A stretch of 38,261 nt of DNA from Planctomycetaceae bacterium (GCA_947476295.1 CANJQC010000045.1:1-38261), one strand, 5' to 3'; shown: positions 1-9,312, counted from the first letter of the stretch. A program made the numbers and translations. Notes: generated from the sequence alone by a model not told the origin.

Positions 1-204
1 ACCCCGGTCTGCCGAAAGCTGCCGCTCCTGTTCGAGCTTCTCCTGCACGGCCTGATGCTTGATCTTCCAGTTGTCGCGCCCCATCCGAAACGACCGAACC
101 AACACGCGCGGCGGACTCCGATACCGACGTCCATCCCGAACGACGTCGCCGCCTGCATGAGATTCCACTTCCGATTCCACACCTCGTCCCTGAGTTTCCA
201 TCAT
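1..204 (-). CDS. Partial N-terminus of unidentified, possibly transposase-like protein
   Basis: An open frame runs off the left edge of the window. It starts at a double ATG (204 and 201) preceded by a purine-rich stretch AGGGAGGGGG that makes a good ribosome binding site. The visible 68 residues are charged, and from about residue 39 they read SFRMGRDNWKIKHQAVQEKL, a basic helical stretch leading into a probable coiled coil. Similar 'SRDxWKxK' N-termini occur in some large planctomycete and cyanobacterial transposases. That match is from memory and the catalytic part lies outside the window, so the identity is only a guess. The frame is open throughout and the start context is good, so a real gene is likely. 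Confidence 0.4.
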   Translation of the reverse strand, partial: MMETQGRGVESEVESHAGGDVVRDGRRYRSPPRVLVRSFRMGRDNWKIKHQAVQEKLEQERQLSADRG

Positions 205-359
205 CCCCCTCCCTACAACGTTTCGACCACCTGCATCCACTTCACGCATTCACGCAGCGAAACAGATTTCACAATATCCCGACACCCCCAATTTCCCTCA
301 AAATGCCAACTTTGCTGCGGCCTAGTTGTGCGCTGCAGTTAAGCAACATTGACAAAATC

Positions 360-1172
360 TCAGATCATAAAGTCCGTCTGGCGTCCGAGGATCTTATCAA
401 CCATATCCTGCGGGAAATCGACGGCAGGCGAGCGTTCCGGATCGAGGTCTGTCGGATTGATGCCGCAATAGACGCTCCAGGGTCCCAGATGTCGCCACCG
501 CCCTGCCCTTTTCGGTTCACCCGGAAGCACGGGAGTTGTACAACGATTGCACCCGATTGTTGAAAATCCCTGCTTGTGCAGCGGGTTCAGCACTACAGCG
601 TTTTTCTGAATGTATTCATCCAGCTGTTCATCCGAAAAATTGGCCAGCGGATTGATTCGCAACGTATTCAATCGGGGATCCACCGCCAATATCGGGCACA
701 CGCCGCGCCGCCCGCCATCAGCGCGACGCAGGCTAGTGATCAAACCGTCGAATTCGCCCTTGATCGCATCCAGCGGCGCGGATTTCCGCATTTCGCAGCA
801 TTCTTTCTGTCCCTCAGGACTTAGATAAAGCACGCCGTGCTTCTCGGTCTGCTGTTCCATCGTCAACGCTGGTTTCAGGGTTCGGATGTTCAAATCATAG
901 TTCTTCATCAGCCGGTCGCGGGTGTCGAGTGTTTCCTGAAAAAGAACACCTGTATCTACGAACAGTATCGGGACATCGATCGAGCTCGCGTGCAGCATGT
1001 GACAGATTACGTTGCCGGACTCCTGCATCGAAGACATTGCCGCGACGCGGGGGCCAAACATTTCCTTTGCCCAATGCAGCAATTCCTGAGGCGTGCGGTC
1101 GTCAAATGTGCGATTCAGATCAACCAAATCTACCTGAGTCAAACGGGGCATGCTACAAATTCCATTGGGCAT
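360..1172 (-). CDS. cysH: Assimilatory APS reductase, iron-sulfur type (phosphoadenylyl-sulfate reductase family)
   Basis: This 270-residue protein is of the CysH family, which uses thioredoxin to reduce adenylyl sulfate to sulfite in sulfate assimilation in the cytoplasm. The nucleotide-binding N-terminal half carries [14 protein letters not shown] and [11 protein letters not shown]. Four cysteines that would hold a [4Fe-4S] cluster are present: the CC pair at 125-126 (KECCEMRK) and C208/C211 (GCNRC). The cluster pattern points to an APS rather than a PAPS substrate. The GEPKRAGRW segment follows, and the catalytic cysteine is C236 in YCGIN, matching the family ECGIH motif. The start could also be the in-frame Met 8 (MPRLTQ), which is closer to the conserved N-terminus. 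No other sulfate assimilation genes are adjacent, so it appears to stand alone. The length is normal and the assignment is strong. Confidence 0.93.
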   Translation of the reverse strand: MPNGICSMPRLTQVDLVDLNRTFDDRTPQELLHWAKEMFGPRVAAMSSMQESGNVICHMLHASSIDVPILFVDTGVLFQETLDTRDRLMKNYDLNIRTLKPALTMEQQTEKHGVLYLSPEGQKECCEMRKSAPLDAIKGEFDGLITSLRRADGGRRGVCPILAVDPRLNTLRINPLANFSDEQLDEYIQKNAVVLNPLHKQGFSTIGCNRCTTPVLPGEPKRAGRWRHLGPWSVYCGINPTDLDPERSPAVDFPQDMVDKILGRQTDFMI

Positions 1173-1346
1173 GAAGCCACAACCTCGACCACCGATTGCG
1201 CCGGGAACGAGGCTGCCTGAACGAAACGATCCGAATCATAGCGGGTTTGCTGAAAAAGAGGTCTGGAACTCATGGGCTTTTCATTTTTGCAATCTTTCCG
1301 ACGATGCACAGAGTTCCCGTCCCTTTTTTGAACAAGCAATAATGAA

Positions 1347-1380
1347 CAAAAAAAGCGAAGCTGACACGTCAGCTTCGCTT
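1347..1380 (-). terminator. Rho-independent terminator for the DUF1598-like gene
   Basis: A near-perfect 11-12 bp inverted repeat (AGCGAAGCTGAC paired with GTCAGCTTCGCT) with a tiny loop is followed, on the minus strand, by a run of seven T. It sits about 30 bases after the stop codon at 1411, exactly where the minus-strand transcript should end. It is the clearest intrinsic terminator in the window. Confidence 0.9.
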
Positions 1381-1410
1381 TCAGGGTTTAGTGATTCTTC
1401 CGGGGGGAAA

Positions 1411-3138
1411 TCAGCGAGCCGCCGCGTCCCACCACCAGCGCCCGGACTGACCAATTGGACTCGCCACAGCAGCTTTCTTCGCCACTTCGGCCGAAACTTC
1501 AAACGTCTCCGGATTCTGGATGATCGACTTCAGATCGCCTCGCACACCGCCTGCTATCTGAACCACAATGTCGCCACCGCGGTAGGTTCGGAAATTGGCG
1601 GCTGTCATCAATTCATCGGGAACATCGACATCCGCAGGCTTGTATGAACCATCTATGCCAAAGACTTCTGAATGCCAGCCAGCCTGATGTCCAATTCCCT
1701 GCGACTGTACGAGCGCCGAAACCAGTGCTAAGTCGAAGACGTTCTGCAGGTCAGCAAATACTATATCCTGATCCGCCAGCTTCGGCAGATTTTCCGTAAA
1801 TAGACGAGCAAATTCTGCATTCGCCTTTTCCGCCTTGCCGGTCGACTCATGAGTCCCATCGTTCTTAACGATCTGATTTTCAGCCAGGCAACGAATCGAA
1901 CGACCAGAAAACTCAAACGCCTGCTGATTTGGGGCGACATAAATGGCGTCGTAACCCACAGTCATCCACCACCGAAGTGCATCCATGGAAGAACCGCGAC
2001 GTTCCGAACGGCTAATAAGATCGAAGTAACTCTTCATCCCGTCAGCACCTTCACGTTTGCCGATACCGATGAGTTTCATCTGATAATCGGCATCGACGAT
2101 CACACTGGCAATTCTTGAATCCTGCGGAATTCCCTGCACAATTACGTTCTGCAGTCCAAGTGCTTCTTCTGCTTTCTTTGTGAACGCACCGACGTTCTTG
2201 GCCGACAATGCGTCGTTATTCCCTACAAGTGCCTGAACGGCTTTCACCTGATCTGGTTTCGGATCGATCGAACACATGAAGAAGCCTGGGCCACCAGACG
2301 AAAATGTACGGCCGAGCGTCACCAAGTCATCCAGTCTCAAAGTCGGACGATGCTGAGCGACTCCGACAGTGCGTCCCGTCTCATCAACGGCCCAGTCACC
2401 TGCCGGGCCACCAATCACAACGTCGCCCGTTTCAGCAAACACGAAAAGATACCGGACTTCTGTCAGTCCAGCCAGACACGCGACATCATCCGTTACAGGT
2501 TGGCCAGCTTCGGTTAACTGTCGAAGATGTTGTTCCAGTCGCGGCAGTGACACGAGTCGCAGATTCGACGTTGCATGGACGTCGTGATTGTAATTTGCAG
2601 ACGCTGCCATTTCGAATGCGGAGATCAGTCGTGAGTCATCTGACGCCAGCGTGAGCGCTGCCATCACCGCAGGTGCCCCCATGAAAACCCCTTGAGAGAA
2701 CTCAGTCATGCGTCCACCTTCACCGTCCAAATCAAACCAGCGCGCTGGCGGTGCTGTCTGATCCTGAATGAGCTGCATCAGAGGCTGAAAGTCAGCAAAC
2801 TGCGATCCACCCTGAGCCTGCAATCCAGCATGTGCATCACGAGCCTTGCCTGCCGTCATTCGGTCGCCAACAAGATTCGCTGCGGATTCCAATGCTTCTG
2901 TGGCGGCGAGAAAGTCGCCCTGCTCAGCTGCCAGGCGAGCTTCTCCTCGCAGCTTGGCAGATTGCATGATGGCGTCTAATGAAGGTGCAGTTTCACCTTC
3001 CGATGCTCCAGCGAACGAGGAGCCTGACATCGCCGATGAAGAAAGGACTGCCAGGCAAAAGGCCAGCTTCACACCCTTGCGGAATGTGCGATGAAGCCCA
3101 AAATTAAGCGAAGAAAACGCTAAGAGAGACTGACGCAT
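1411..3138 (-). CDS. Secreted DUF1598-like planctomycete protein of unknown function
   Basis: The open frame continues upstream to 3225, but the start at 3138 (MRQSLLAFSS) has a GAGG site eight bases away and begins a basic then hydrophobic signal peptide ending near SFAGASEG. The mature part is about 575 residues. The first 100 mature residues look helical (SLDAIMQSAKLRGEARLAAE). The C-terminal half contains ALRWWMTVGYDAIYVAP and FEFSGRSIRCLAENQIV, which I associate with DUF1598, a family known mainly from planctomycetes. No catalytic motif is visible and no function is known. It is transcribed alone, divergently from mutM, and ends at a strong terminator. The family name is from recognition only; the secreted nature is directly supported. 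Confidence 0.75.
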   Translation of the reverse strand: MRQSLLAFSSLNFGLHRTFRKGVKLAFCLAVLSSSAMSGSSFAGASEGETAPSLDAIMQSAKLRGEARLAAEQGDFLAATEALESAANLVGDRMTAGKARDAHAGLQAQGGSQFADFQPLMQLIQDQTAPPARWFDLDGEGGRMTEFSQGVFMGAPAVMAALTLASDDSRLISAFEMAASANYNHDVHATSNLRLVSLPRLEQHLRQLTEAGQPVTDDVACLAGLTEVRYLFVFAETGDVVIGGPAGDWAVDETGRTVGVAQHRPTLRLDDLVTLGRTFSSGGPGFFMCSIDPKPDQVKAVQALVGNNDALSAKNVGAFTKKAEEALGLQNVIVQGIPQDSRIASVIVDADYQMKLIGIGKREGADGMKSYFDLISRSERRGSSMDALRWWMTVGYDAIYVAPNQQAFEFSGRSIRCLAENQIVKNDGTHESTGKAEKANAEFARLFTENLPKLADQDIVFADLQNVFDLALVSALVQSQGIGHQAGWHSEVFGIDGSYKPADVDVPDELMTAANFRTYRGGDIVVQIAGGVRGDLKSIIQNPETFEVSAEVAKKAAVASPIGQSGRWWWDAAAR

Positions 3139-3427
3139 CTGCGTGACCTCAAAAAGATCGAAGAAAGGCGGCGATATCGCGGCAATAAACTGGAAACGGG
3201 GGTTTTCAGCACTCACTTCGCGCAAGGGAGCCGCAAAGTCAGAATTGACCTTTGCCTAGGATCGTCGCGATTCAGCTCAGCGTCAAGAAAAATCCTGCAA
3301 TTCCATGACATACCAGTTACCCGCGATACTCCGAATCTGCCGATCCGAACGAATATTCCGAATGACTCGACGTTTAGTAACGATCATCCCATATTTACAT
3401 GCCTGTTTTGCAACCGAATTATAAATT

Positions 3428-4264
3428 ATGCCCGAACTTCCTGAAGTCGAAACGATGGTCCGCGGCATTCGCACAGACTGTGTCGGACGCCGAATTGACC
3501 GGACGCTATTTCCGCCCTGCCGGTGTAGACCGATTCAGATCAGCCCCAGCCGCCACACATTTATCAAACACACCGAGGGCCGGACGATCACCAAAATTCG
3601 CCGTCTGGCAAAACGCATCGTTTTGGAACTGGACTCCGGCCAACTGATTGTTGTGGAACCCCGCATGACGGGATTGATGCTCATTACCGACCCGCCGACT
3701 CGCAAGCATCGCCGAATCTGCTTTGAATTTTCGCCAGTTCGGAAGAAGGCACCCCTCCTAGAATTCTGGGATCGTCGCGGCCTGGGCACGATATCGCTGC
3801 TCAACCCTCAGCAATTTCTGCGGCTTGAATCGAGACTTGGCAAAGACGCGCTGGATCTTTCCGTTGAAGACTGGATATCGATCCTTGCACAAACTGAACG
3901 AGAAATCAAAGTTGTTCTGCTGGATCAGTCGCGCGTAGCGGGCATCGGTAATCTGTACGCGAGCGAGATTCTCCATGAAGCCCGCATTTCACCATTCCGC
4001 GCTGCTTCAAGCGTTTCAAGACGGCAGATTCAAAAACTGGCGAACGCGACGATTCGCATTCTGCAAGAGGCCATCGTATATGAAGGCTCGACGCTTGGCG
4101 ACGGCACGTATCGCAACGCTCTGAACAAAGACGGCGGTTACCAGAATCATCACTTGGTCTACAAGCGAGCCGATACACTCTGTTCGTCATGCGGAAAGGC
4201 CACCATCCATCGCGCAGTGCAGGCTCAAAGAGCAACATTTTTCTGTGGAAAATGCCAGCGGTAG
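3428..4264 (+). CDS. mutM: Formamidopyrimidine-DNA glycosylase (Fpg)
   Basis: This 278-residue bifunctional glycosylase/AP lyase removes oxidised purines such as 8-oxoguanine. The N-terminus MPELPEVETMVRGI is diagnostic: after Met removal Pro2 is the Schiff-base nucleophile and Glu3 the acid. Lys62 (RLAKRIV) matches the conserved lysine near the lesion. The helix-two-turn-helix segment reads GIGNLYASEILHEARISP (about 173-190). The C-terminal zinc finger has C242/C245 and C273/C276, with the conserved RATFFCGKCQ ending. Length and domain order are normal for Fpg/Nei. No Shine-Dalgarno is obvious; an A/T-rich stretch precedes the ATG. It converges on the next gene with a gap of nine bases. Confidence 0.96.
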   Translation: MPELPEVETMVRGIRTDCVGRRIDRTLFPPCRCRPIQISPSRHTFIKHTEGRTITKIRRLAKRIVLELDSGQLIVVEPRMTGLMLITDPPTRKHRRICFEFSPVRKKAPLLEFWDRRGLGTISLLNPQQFLRLESRLGKDALDLSVEDWISILAQTEREIKVVLLDQSRVAGIGNLYASEILHEARISPFRAASSVSRRQIQKLANATIRILQEAIVYEGSTLGDGTYRNALNKDGGYQNHHLVYKRADTLCSSCGKATIHRAVQAQRATFFCGKCQR

Positions 4265-4273
4265 AGTTGCACG

Positions 4274-4717
4274 CTACCAGACATCCTCAATCTTGCCGCT
4301 TTCCGCATGCAATAATCGCCCCGGTCCAGCCCACTCAGGCGCGGCCTGCAGGATTCTCAGCCACACTTGAACTCCACGTGCAACGCCATCGAACGAGAGG
4401 TGATTTCCCAGCTGATCGTCGGACGAAATGTTTTCCGACTGCCAGTAAACTGCCGGGGCCAAGTCAAACGCTGCTGCCACTGCCGCCACGTCAATCTGCA
4501 AGCCGCCAGGAACATGTTTGCCGTCGGCGGGACCGCCGTAGACTTCCGTCCGAGACAAGAATAGTGAAACTTCCCAAACGTCCGAGTCATGATCGTGGAA
4601 GAAATGACATCCCACAGGAGCCGCCGCATGGCGATCCAGGATCCCGCGACCAGCGTCATTCACAAACCACTGCAGCCAAGCCGGTGGTGCTGTCTTCGAA
4701 TCTGTATTACCTAGCAT
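4274..4717 (-). CDS. Hypothetical protein
   Basis: I do not recognise this protein. From the ATG at 4717 it has 147 residues; a TTG at 4831 would add 38 residues with little protein-like character, so the shorter form is preferred. The body (PPAWLQWFVNDAGRGILDRH, CHFFHDHDSDVWEVSLFLSR, GGPADGKHVPGGLQIDVAAV) reads as a compact soluble domain with aspartate/histidine-rich turns, and no signal peptide or membrane segment is seen. The regular mix of hydrophobic and charged residues, and the way it fills the gap beside mutM, suggest a genuine gene. It is convergent with mutM and has no further neighbour on its strand. Function is unknown. Confidence 0.6.
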   Translation of the reverse strand: MLGNTDSKTAPPAWLQWFVNDAGRGILDRHAAAPVGCHFFHDHDSDVWEVSLFLSRTEVYGGPADGKHVPGGLQIDVAAVAAAFDLAPAVYWQSENISSDDQLGNHLSFDGVARGVQVWLRILQAAPEWAGPGRLLHAESGKIEDVW

Positions 4718-5099
4718 TTTTCTGCAATCTGCGGAGATTCTATCGGCGATCAGGAAACACCCCGAACGATGTCCCAAATCGTACCCATTCGGGATCAGAT
4801 GATAACGATACCTTAATCGTTGCTTGAACAAGACGCACTATCGGCGACCACTTCCCGACAGCAGCGAAGCTGCTGAGCGAATGAAAGTTTTGATAGCCGG
4901 GACGGAACGTGATGCAAACGTCGCGCCAGTAAGGTCCAGTCGCAGTATTTGGGCCATTTTGAACGATGCCGTTTATTATCCAATAGAAGTTGTTCAGATT
5001 TTTTTACATGATGGCGTTGCAAGACGACAACACGATCTGTCAGCCGATACGGCTGTCATCGATCTAACCAACATCAGTTCACCCAAAGAAGTTGCAAGT
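4718..5099. other. Intergenic region with no recognised gene
   Basis: About 380 bases between two divergently transcribed genes. The plus-strand frame of the downstream gene stays open here to a TTG at 4824, but the predicted peptide lacks conserved character and would bury the signal peptide that starts at 5100. A small hairpin (CAGCCG-ATA-CGGCTG) sits at 5041-5055. Promoters for both flanking genes presumably lie here, but I cannot point to convincing boxes. Confidence 0.4.
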
Positions 5100-6428
5100 A
5101 TGCAAACCGAATCTGCAGCGTGCAAACTCGTCGGCTCCCGAGCGTTGCTCGCCTCCATGGCATTAAGCGTCGCCGTGCTGCCGTGTCTGGTCTACGCTCA
5201 GGATAAGGAGCCCGCCACGAAATCTTATCGTGACCGGGTCTGTGACTTTGTGATCCTTGCGGATGGTATTCGGCTGACGGGAATTGCCGTCAACGAATCA
5301 CCGGCTCGCCTTATTCTTCGCAGCGAACGGCTGAAAGCAGACGCTCCGGATCTGTTTACCAGTGAGATCCAACCCGCCGTTGCTAATCAAATCGGCGAAC
5401 AGAACCGGAAACTGATCAGCATGCTTCAGTTGCGAGCGGATCAACTCAAAATCGATGTCCCTGACGACGTGCAACAGATTGGATTGTTGGAAGAGGTCAT
5501 CGAACGTCTCAATCCTGATGACAATCAAGTGCCTCCATGGATCATTGCAGAGATCGAGCCGAAGCGATTGAAGCGGCTGGAGACTCTTTCCCCGCGTCGC
5601 CGCGAGCTGGCCACGCTTGCACTACTCAACCAGATTGACGATTTCGAAGACCTGCACTGGAAAACAGTGACCACACGACTTCAGGCGATTCCTGCACCTC
5701 AGCTGAAACGGCCCTCTTCGCCGCAACAGTCGATGCTGCGAGAGGTCACGGCCGAACGAGTTTTTGCCGCCATCGACGTGCGTCTGAACAAGGCCACGCG
5801 CCTGATCCGAACGGGTGATGAATTCCTTCCAGAAGATACCAGGCCCGATTTTGCAGCTTTGCTGAGCACCCAGGCTGGCAACTCCTGGAATAACACACTT
5901 CAGGGGTTGCTCAATGAACCGGTTGGTGCTGCGGTGAATCCATCAACCGCCAGTGACCGGAGCAACGCCTCACTTCCGCAGGCCGCAATTCGATTTGTCG
6001 AACATAATGGCCATTCAACTGTCCTAGTTTCGTCATTCGAATTCGACATTGCGCACGGAGCCGCTTCCGTTACGCGGCAACTCTTCCGAAACTTGAAACA
6101 CGGAGGATGGAATCTTGTCAGCTCAGCCACCGGTTCGTCCACAACCAGCGATGTGACTCAGGAAGAGGTCCGGAAGCTCGAAGATGATCCTCAAGTGAAG
6201 CAAATCAGCGGATTCCTGTCGCAAGTGAATCCCGACCGGAACGCCCTCAAGACTGCACTTCAAATGGGAGCTGTTGTGCAGTCAGCGTCGTCGAAGGCTG
6301 ACGTGGCCTTTCAGACGAAACTTCAGGACATTCTCACCGCTCGTATGGCCGTCACCGAAACTCCGCCAACCGTCGTACTGCGAGTCACACCCGTCAAATC
6401 ATGTCCAGCTTGTGATGACGACGATTAG
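5100..6428 (+). CDS. Secreted hypothetical protein with C-terminal CPAC-Asp tail
   Basis: The start at 5100 is chosen because MQTESAACKLVGSR is followed by a hydrophobic segment (ALLASMALSVAVLPCLVYA) ending in an AQ cleavage site, a normal signal peptide. The mature protein is about 410 residues, largely helical and charged, starting with an NFxV-like segment (CDFVILADGIRLTGIAV) that resembles small beta repeats seen in exported planctomycete proteins. The middle contains repeated leucine/arginine helices (RRELATLALLNQIDDFEDL). The C-terminus is VTPVKSCPACDDDD. I recognise no family and no catalytic motif. The last 35 bases overlap the 3' end of the convergent Fur-family gene. The Shine-Dalgarno is weak (AAAGAAG). 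Confidence 0.7.
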   Translation: MQTESAACKLVGSRALLASMALSVAVLPCLVYAQDKEPATKSYRDRVCDFVILADGIRLTGIAVNESPARLILRSERLKADAPDLFTSEIQPAVANQIGEQNRKLISMLQLRADQLKIDVPDDVQQIGLLEEVIERLNPDDNQVPPWIIAEIEPKRLKRLETLSPRRRELATLALLNQIDDFEDLHWKTVTTRLQAIPAPQLKRPSSPQQSMLREVTAERVFAAIDVRLNKATRLIRTGDEFLPEDTRPDFAALLSTQAGNSWNNTLQGLLNEPVGAAVNPSTASDRSNASLPQAAIRFVEHNGHSTVLVSSFEFDIAHGAASVTRQLFRNLKHGGWNLVSSATGSSTTSDVTQEEVRKLEDDPQVKQISGFLSQVNPDRNALKTALQMGAVVQSASSKADVAFQTKLQDILTARMAVTETPPTVVLRVTPVKSCPACDDDD

Positions 6429-6909
6429 GTGGCTTTGCACAAGCGGCACAGATGCCGTGAACTTCAAGGCGATGATCGCTCATCCTAAATCCGTGATCAG
6501 CAGCGACACGTTCCAGCACAGCCGAGATTTCATCATTGCGGAATTCGACCAGCTTATTGCATTTCTCACAGATGAAGTGATCGTGCTGCGGATAGCCGTA
6601 GTCGTGTTCGTAAACTTCGCGATCATTCGCCCTCGCAACCTTGCGAATAAGACCCGCCTCTTCCAGTGAACTGAGCGTTCGATAAATTGTTGCTCGACTC
6701 ACACGGCCGCCATCGCGACAAGGTTGAGTCAATCTGGCGACGATCTGGTCCGAATCAAAATGTTCGTGATCCCTAAAGATCTCACGCACAATCGTTTCAC
6801 GTTCCTGAGTCAATCGTTTGCCACGTGTTCCAAGGAACTCGCGAAATTTCTCCACGGGCGACACCGCGACTTCAGGGCGAGCAATTTCATTGAAAGCCAG
6901 GTCACTCAC
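6394..6909 (-). CDS. Fur-family metal-dependent transcriptional regulator
   Basis: A ferric-uptake-regulator family protein, a dimeric DNA-binding repressor that senses Fe, Zn, Mn or peroxide. The winged helix is clear (RGKRLTQERETIVREIF, then VSRATIYRTLSSLEEAGLI). The sensor site contains HEHFDSDQI and PQHDHFICEKCNKLVEF. Two CxxC pairs (FICEKC and GICAAC) would hold structural zinc, followed by a basic, histidine-bearing tail (NRRHHK). The frame is open to 6966, but the GTG at 6909 has an AGGGG site five bases upstream and gives a 171-residue protein; Met at 6939 is another option. The metal cannot be told from sequence alone. No obvious target gene is adjacent. Confidence 0.9.
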   Translation of the reverse strand: MSDLAFNEIARPEVAVSPVEKFREFLGTRGKRLTQERETIVREIFRDHEHFDSDQIVARLTQPCRDGGRVSRATIYRTLSSLEEAGLIRKVARANDREVYEHDYGYPQHDHFICEKCNKLVEFRNDEISAVLERVAADHGFRMSDHRLEVHGICAACAKPPNRRHHKLDMI

Positions 6910-7074
6910 AACAACCCCTAATAGAACGCGCTGACGCATGAATCTTCGCCGACCTGACAGCGTCAAAATGTCCCAGTCGTTCCGCTGCGGCGTATTTTGT
7001 CCACGAAAACATCGAATGTCACGGAGTAGTGACTGCGTCCGTGAAAAACTCTCACGATTTGCGACTCAACAGCA

Positions 7075-7350
7075 TTATTGCTCGTTCTCGGGTTTTTCCA
7101 GTCGCTCCAGCATTCGCTCGAGCGACTTTTCCAGAATCGCATCCGAATCGTAGTCGCCCTTTTGGATCGCTCGACGAATGGCCGCAAGTTTTTCGTCTTT
7201 GACCGTCATGAGTTCTGCTGCGGTCAGGCGAGTTTGATCGTACAGAGGACGCCCGGTCAATGGCAGTTCCTGAATGGTATCGACGCGGTCCGGTTCAACA
7301 ACACTGCCTGAGACTGGCGAATTTGATGCTGTCTGGACTGTTTCGTTCAT
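7075..7350 (-). CDS. Small protein resembling FlgM-type anti-sigma factor
   Basis: A 91-residue soluble protein from MNETVQTASN; upstream in-frame Met (7362) and a further start at 7401 are possible. The N-terminal half is polar and probably disordered. The C-terminal half is strongly helical: LTAAELMTVKDEKLAAIRRA and then IQKGDYDSDAILEKSLERML. The pattern 'basic helix, G-x-Y-x-S/T-D, helix' resembles the C-terminal part of FlgM anti-sigma-28 factors (…KVxxLRxAIxxGxYxxD…), where that region binds the sigma factor. No flagellar gene lies nearby, so this is a resemblance only. It lies alone between the Fur gene and a secreted-protein gene on the same strand. Confidence 0.55.
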   Translation of the reverse strand: MNETVQTASNSPVSGSVVEPDRVDTIQELPLTGRPLYDQTRLTAAELMTVKDEKLAAIRRAIQKGDYDSDAILEKSLERMLERLEKPENEQ

Positions 7351-7615
7351 AGTGGAGTCCATCGTACGATCAGCCAACGACTTGGTCCAGTGGTGAATCA
7401 AAAACTGGCAAATTAGCTACCCGAAGTTTTCGAAACATGTTGCAGATGAGTCAAGTCCTGGATTAATTCGGTCCGCTCTGCTTAACGCCGAGTTGGAGGC
7501 ACTTCCCCTGTCTTGTCCCCAGGAAATTCGGCACCTGCGACTGGGCGGTAAACGATTCAGGGCTGAATTTTTGCAGAATTCTGCACTCCGGCTTTGACCA
7601 CGATGCGTTAAACTT

Positions 7616-8101
7616 TCACGGCTCGACGCCGCTGAACCAACCTGCGACATCAAACGGGATTTCCAGTCGTTCGGGCTCCTTTTCCAGAGCAGTATTGATC
7701 CGAGTTGACAGGTTTTTGTTTTCGGGGCCAACACGCCTTCGGATTAATTGTTCGAACCCGTCTCCGAATTCTTGAACGGGCTTCCCTTTCAGATGACTGA
7801 TTCGTCGCAAACTGAAGTTTGTCAATCGGGCTTCCGCCAGAGTCACCTTCGGAAGAAATCGCAGGCGTGTACCCATGTCGTTCTGCAACAGCAGGACAAT
7901 GCCGCGAATAAAATCGATCGATTCACGCGGAATTTCCTGTCGCGCAGTTCCAGCGGAGTTAGCAGTCGCTTCCGCCTGTCGCTCTTCAACAGCATCGAAT
8001 GGCGGGATAATCAATGCTGGCGGTTGCAGTTCCTGAGCAGCAACACAGCTGCAGAAGCCTGCGAGCAAAGTTGACAGAATGATCAGCGTTTCACACCGCA
8101 C
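7616..8101 (-). CDS. Small secreted hypothetical protein
   Basis: A 161-residue protein starting at GTG (8101) with a very good AAAGGAGT Shine-Dalgarno eight bases upstream, which settles the start. The N-terminus (RCETLIILSTLLAGFCSCVA) is a signal peptide ending AAQE, or, because of Cys17/Cys19, possibly a lipoprotein signal. The mature part includes ESIDFIRGIVLLLQNDMGTR and FEQLIRRRVGPENKNLSTRI, a helical domain. No family is recognised. It is followed by about 265 bases to the next gene on the same strand and preceded by the threonine aldolase stop codon 116 bases away, so co-transcription with the aldolase is possible. Confidence 0.7.
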   Translation of the reverse strand: MRCETLIILSTLLAGFCSCVAAQELQPPALIIPPFDAVEERQAEATANSAGTARQEIPRESIDFIRGIVLLLQNDMGTRLRFLPKVTLAEARLTNFSLRRISHLKGKPVQEFGDGFEQLIRRRVGPENKNLSTRINTALEKEPERLEIPFDVAGWFSGVEP

Positions 8102-8217
8102 CTGAGACTCCTTTCGTTCGGCATTCTACACGACGTGTTCGATCAGCCAAAGACTATCCTCCGCAGCGTGTCGTCTGGACGCCAATGGACAGGCAAAGAG
8201 GGCCATCCTGCACAATA

Positions 8218-9312
8218 CTACTTCGAATACGGCCCTCTGCCGACCATCGGTCGATCCGCAAATCCTCGCCCCATGCACAGGCGAATCACATCTATGGCCT
8301 CTGCAATATCATCTGTCGTTGCATCCAGATGCGTCACCGCCCGCAAACGTTGCCCACCCATCGGACCAACCAGAACGCCCTGCTCTTTCAATGCTCCCGC
8401 CAATTGAATTGCCAGCCCGCGTCCTGCCTCAACTTCGAAGAACACGAGATTAGACTTCACGCGATTGGCTTCAATATGGATTCCATCAATCGCCGCCAGT
8501 CCCGACGCAAGTTGCATTGCATTGACATGATCGCACTTCAATCGTGTGATGTTATTCGCCAGCGCATACATCGCTGCTGCGGCGACAATCCCGGTCTGTC
8601 GCAGCGCACCGCCGAAGAGTCTGCGAATTCGCCTGGCACGAGCGATATCTTCCTTGTTACCGACAAGGATTGAGCCCATCGGACAGCCAAGTCCTTTCGA
8701 AAAGCAAATTGAAATCGTATCAAAGCATTTGCCTACGTCGGCGGCTGAGTAACCCCCGGAGACTATCGCATTGAACAATCTCGCCCCGTCCAAATGCCGC
8801 TTCAATCCGTTCGTCGTGGCCCAGTCCGATACACGGTGCAAATGTTCCAGCGAATAGACTTGACCTCCGCCAAGGTTGGTGGTGTTTTCCAGACACAGAA
8901 GACGCGTCCTTGCGAAGTGCTGATCGTTGACGCGGATCTTGCCTTCCAGAGAATCCACATCCAAAAATCCATCGGGCGCTTCGATCGTGCGAACCGTCAC
9001 GCCACTCACCGCCGCCGGTGCGCCACCCTCGAAATTAGCGATGTGACCGGTTTCGTTAATTAGAAGCTCATCGCCAGGCAGACAATGGACACGAATTCCC
9101 ATCTGATTACTCTGTGTTCCCGAACAGGCGAACACTGCCGCTTCGTGCCCGAACATGTCGGCGACGAACCGTTCCAGTCGATTGACGGTCGGATCTTCGC
9201 CCAACATATCATCACCCACTTCTGCCGTGATCATGGCCTGCAGCATCGCCGGTGAGGGACGAGTGACCGTATCGCTGCGAAGGTCGATAATTCTGGAGGA
9301 ACCGGATTTCAC
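8218..9312 (-). CDS. ltaE: Low-specificity L-threonine aldolase
   Basis: A PLP-dependent fold-type I enzyme of 364 residues that cleaves L-threonine or L-allo-threonine to glycine and acetaldehyde. The N-terminus IIDLRSDTVTRPSPAMLQAM is characteristic of the family, as is EVGDDMLGEDPTVNRLE. The cofactor site includes LENTTNLGGG, the Asp/Gly/Ala stretch KRHLDGARLFNA, and the Schiff-base lysine K206 in CFSKGLGCPMGS. Length is slightly above the usual 330-350. The start is a GTG at 9312 with no strong Shine-Dalgarno; the next Met is inside the conserved fold. It is divergent from hisD with about 150 bases between. Confidence 0.93.
   Translation of the reverse strand: MKSGSSRIIDLRSDTVTRPSPAMLQAMITAEVGDDMLGEDPTVNRLERFVADMFGHEAAVFACSGTQSNQMGIRVHCLPGDELLINETGHIANFEGGAPAAVSGVTVRTIEAPDGFLDVDSLEGKIRVNDQHFARTRLLCLENTTNLGGGQVYSLEHLHRVSDWATTNGLKRHLDGARLFNAIVSGGYSAADVGKCFDTISICFSKGLGCPMGSILVGNKEDIARARRIRRLFGGALRQTGIVAAAAMYALANNITRLKCDHVNAMQLASGLAAIDGIHIEANRVKSNLVFFEVEAGRGLAIQLAGALKEQGVLVGPMGGQRLRAVTHLDATTDDIAEAIDVIRLCMGRGFADRPMVGRGPYSK

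Noticed and set aside
3393-3427. TTTACA and TATAAA upstream of mutM as a promoter
   Set aside because: Spacing is about 20 bases and the -10-like box abuts the ATG, so it is not a convincing promoter.
4824-5099. N-terminal extension of the secreted protein at 5100
   Set aside because: The frame is open, but the start would be TTG and the signal peptide would be internal; residues before 5100 lack protein-like pattern.
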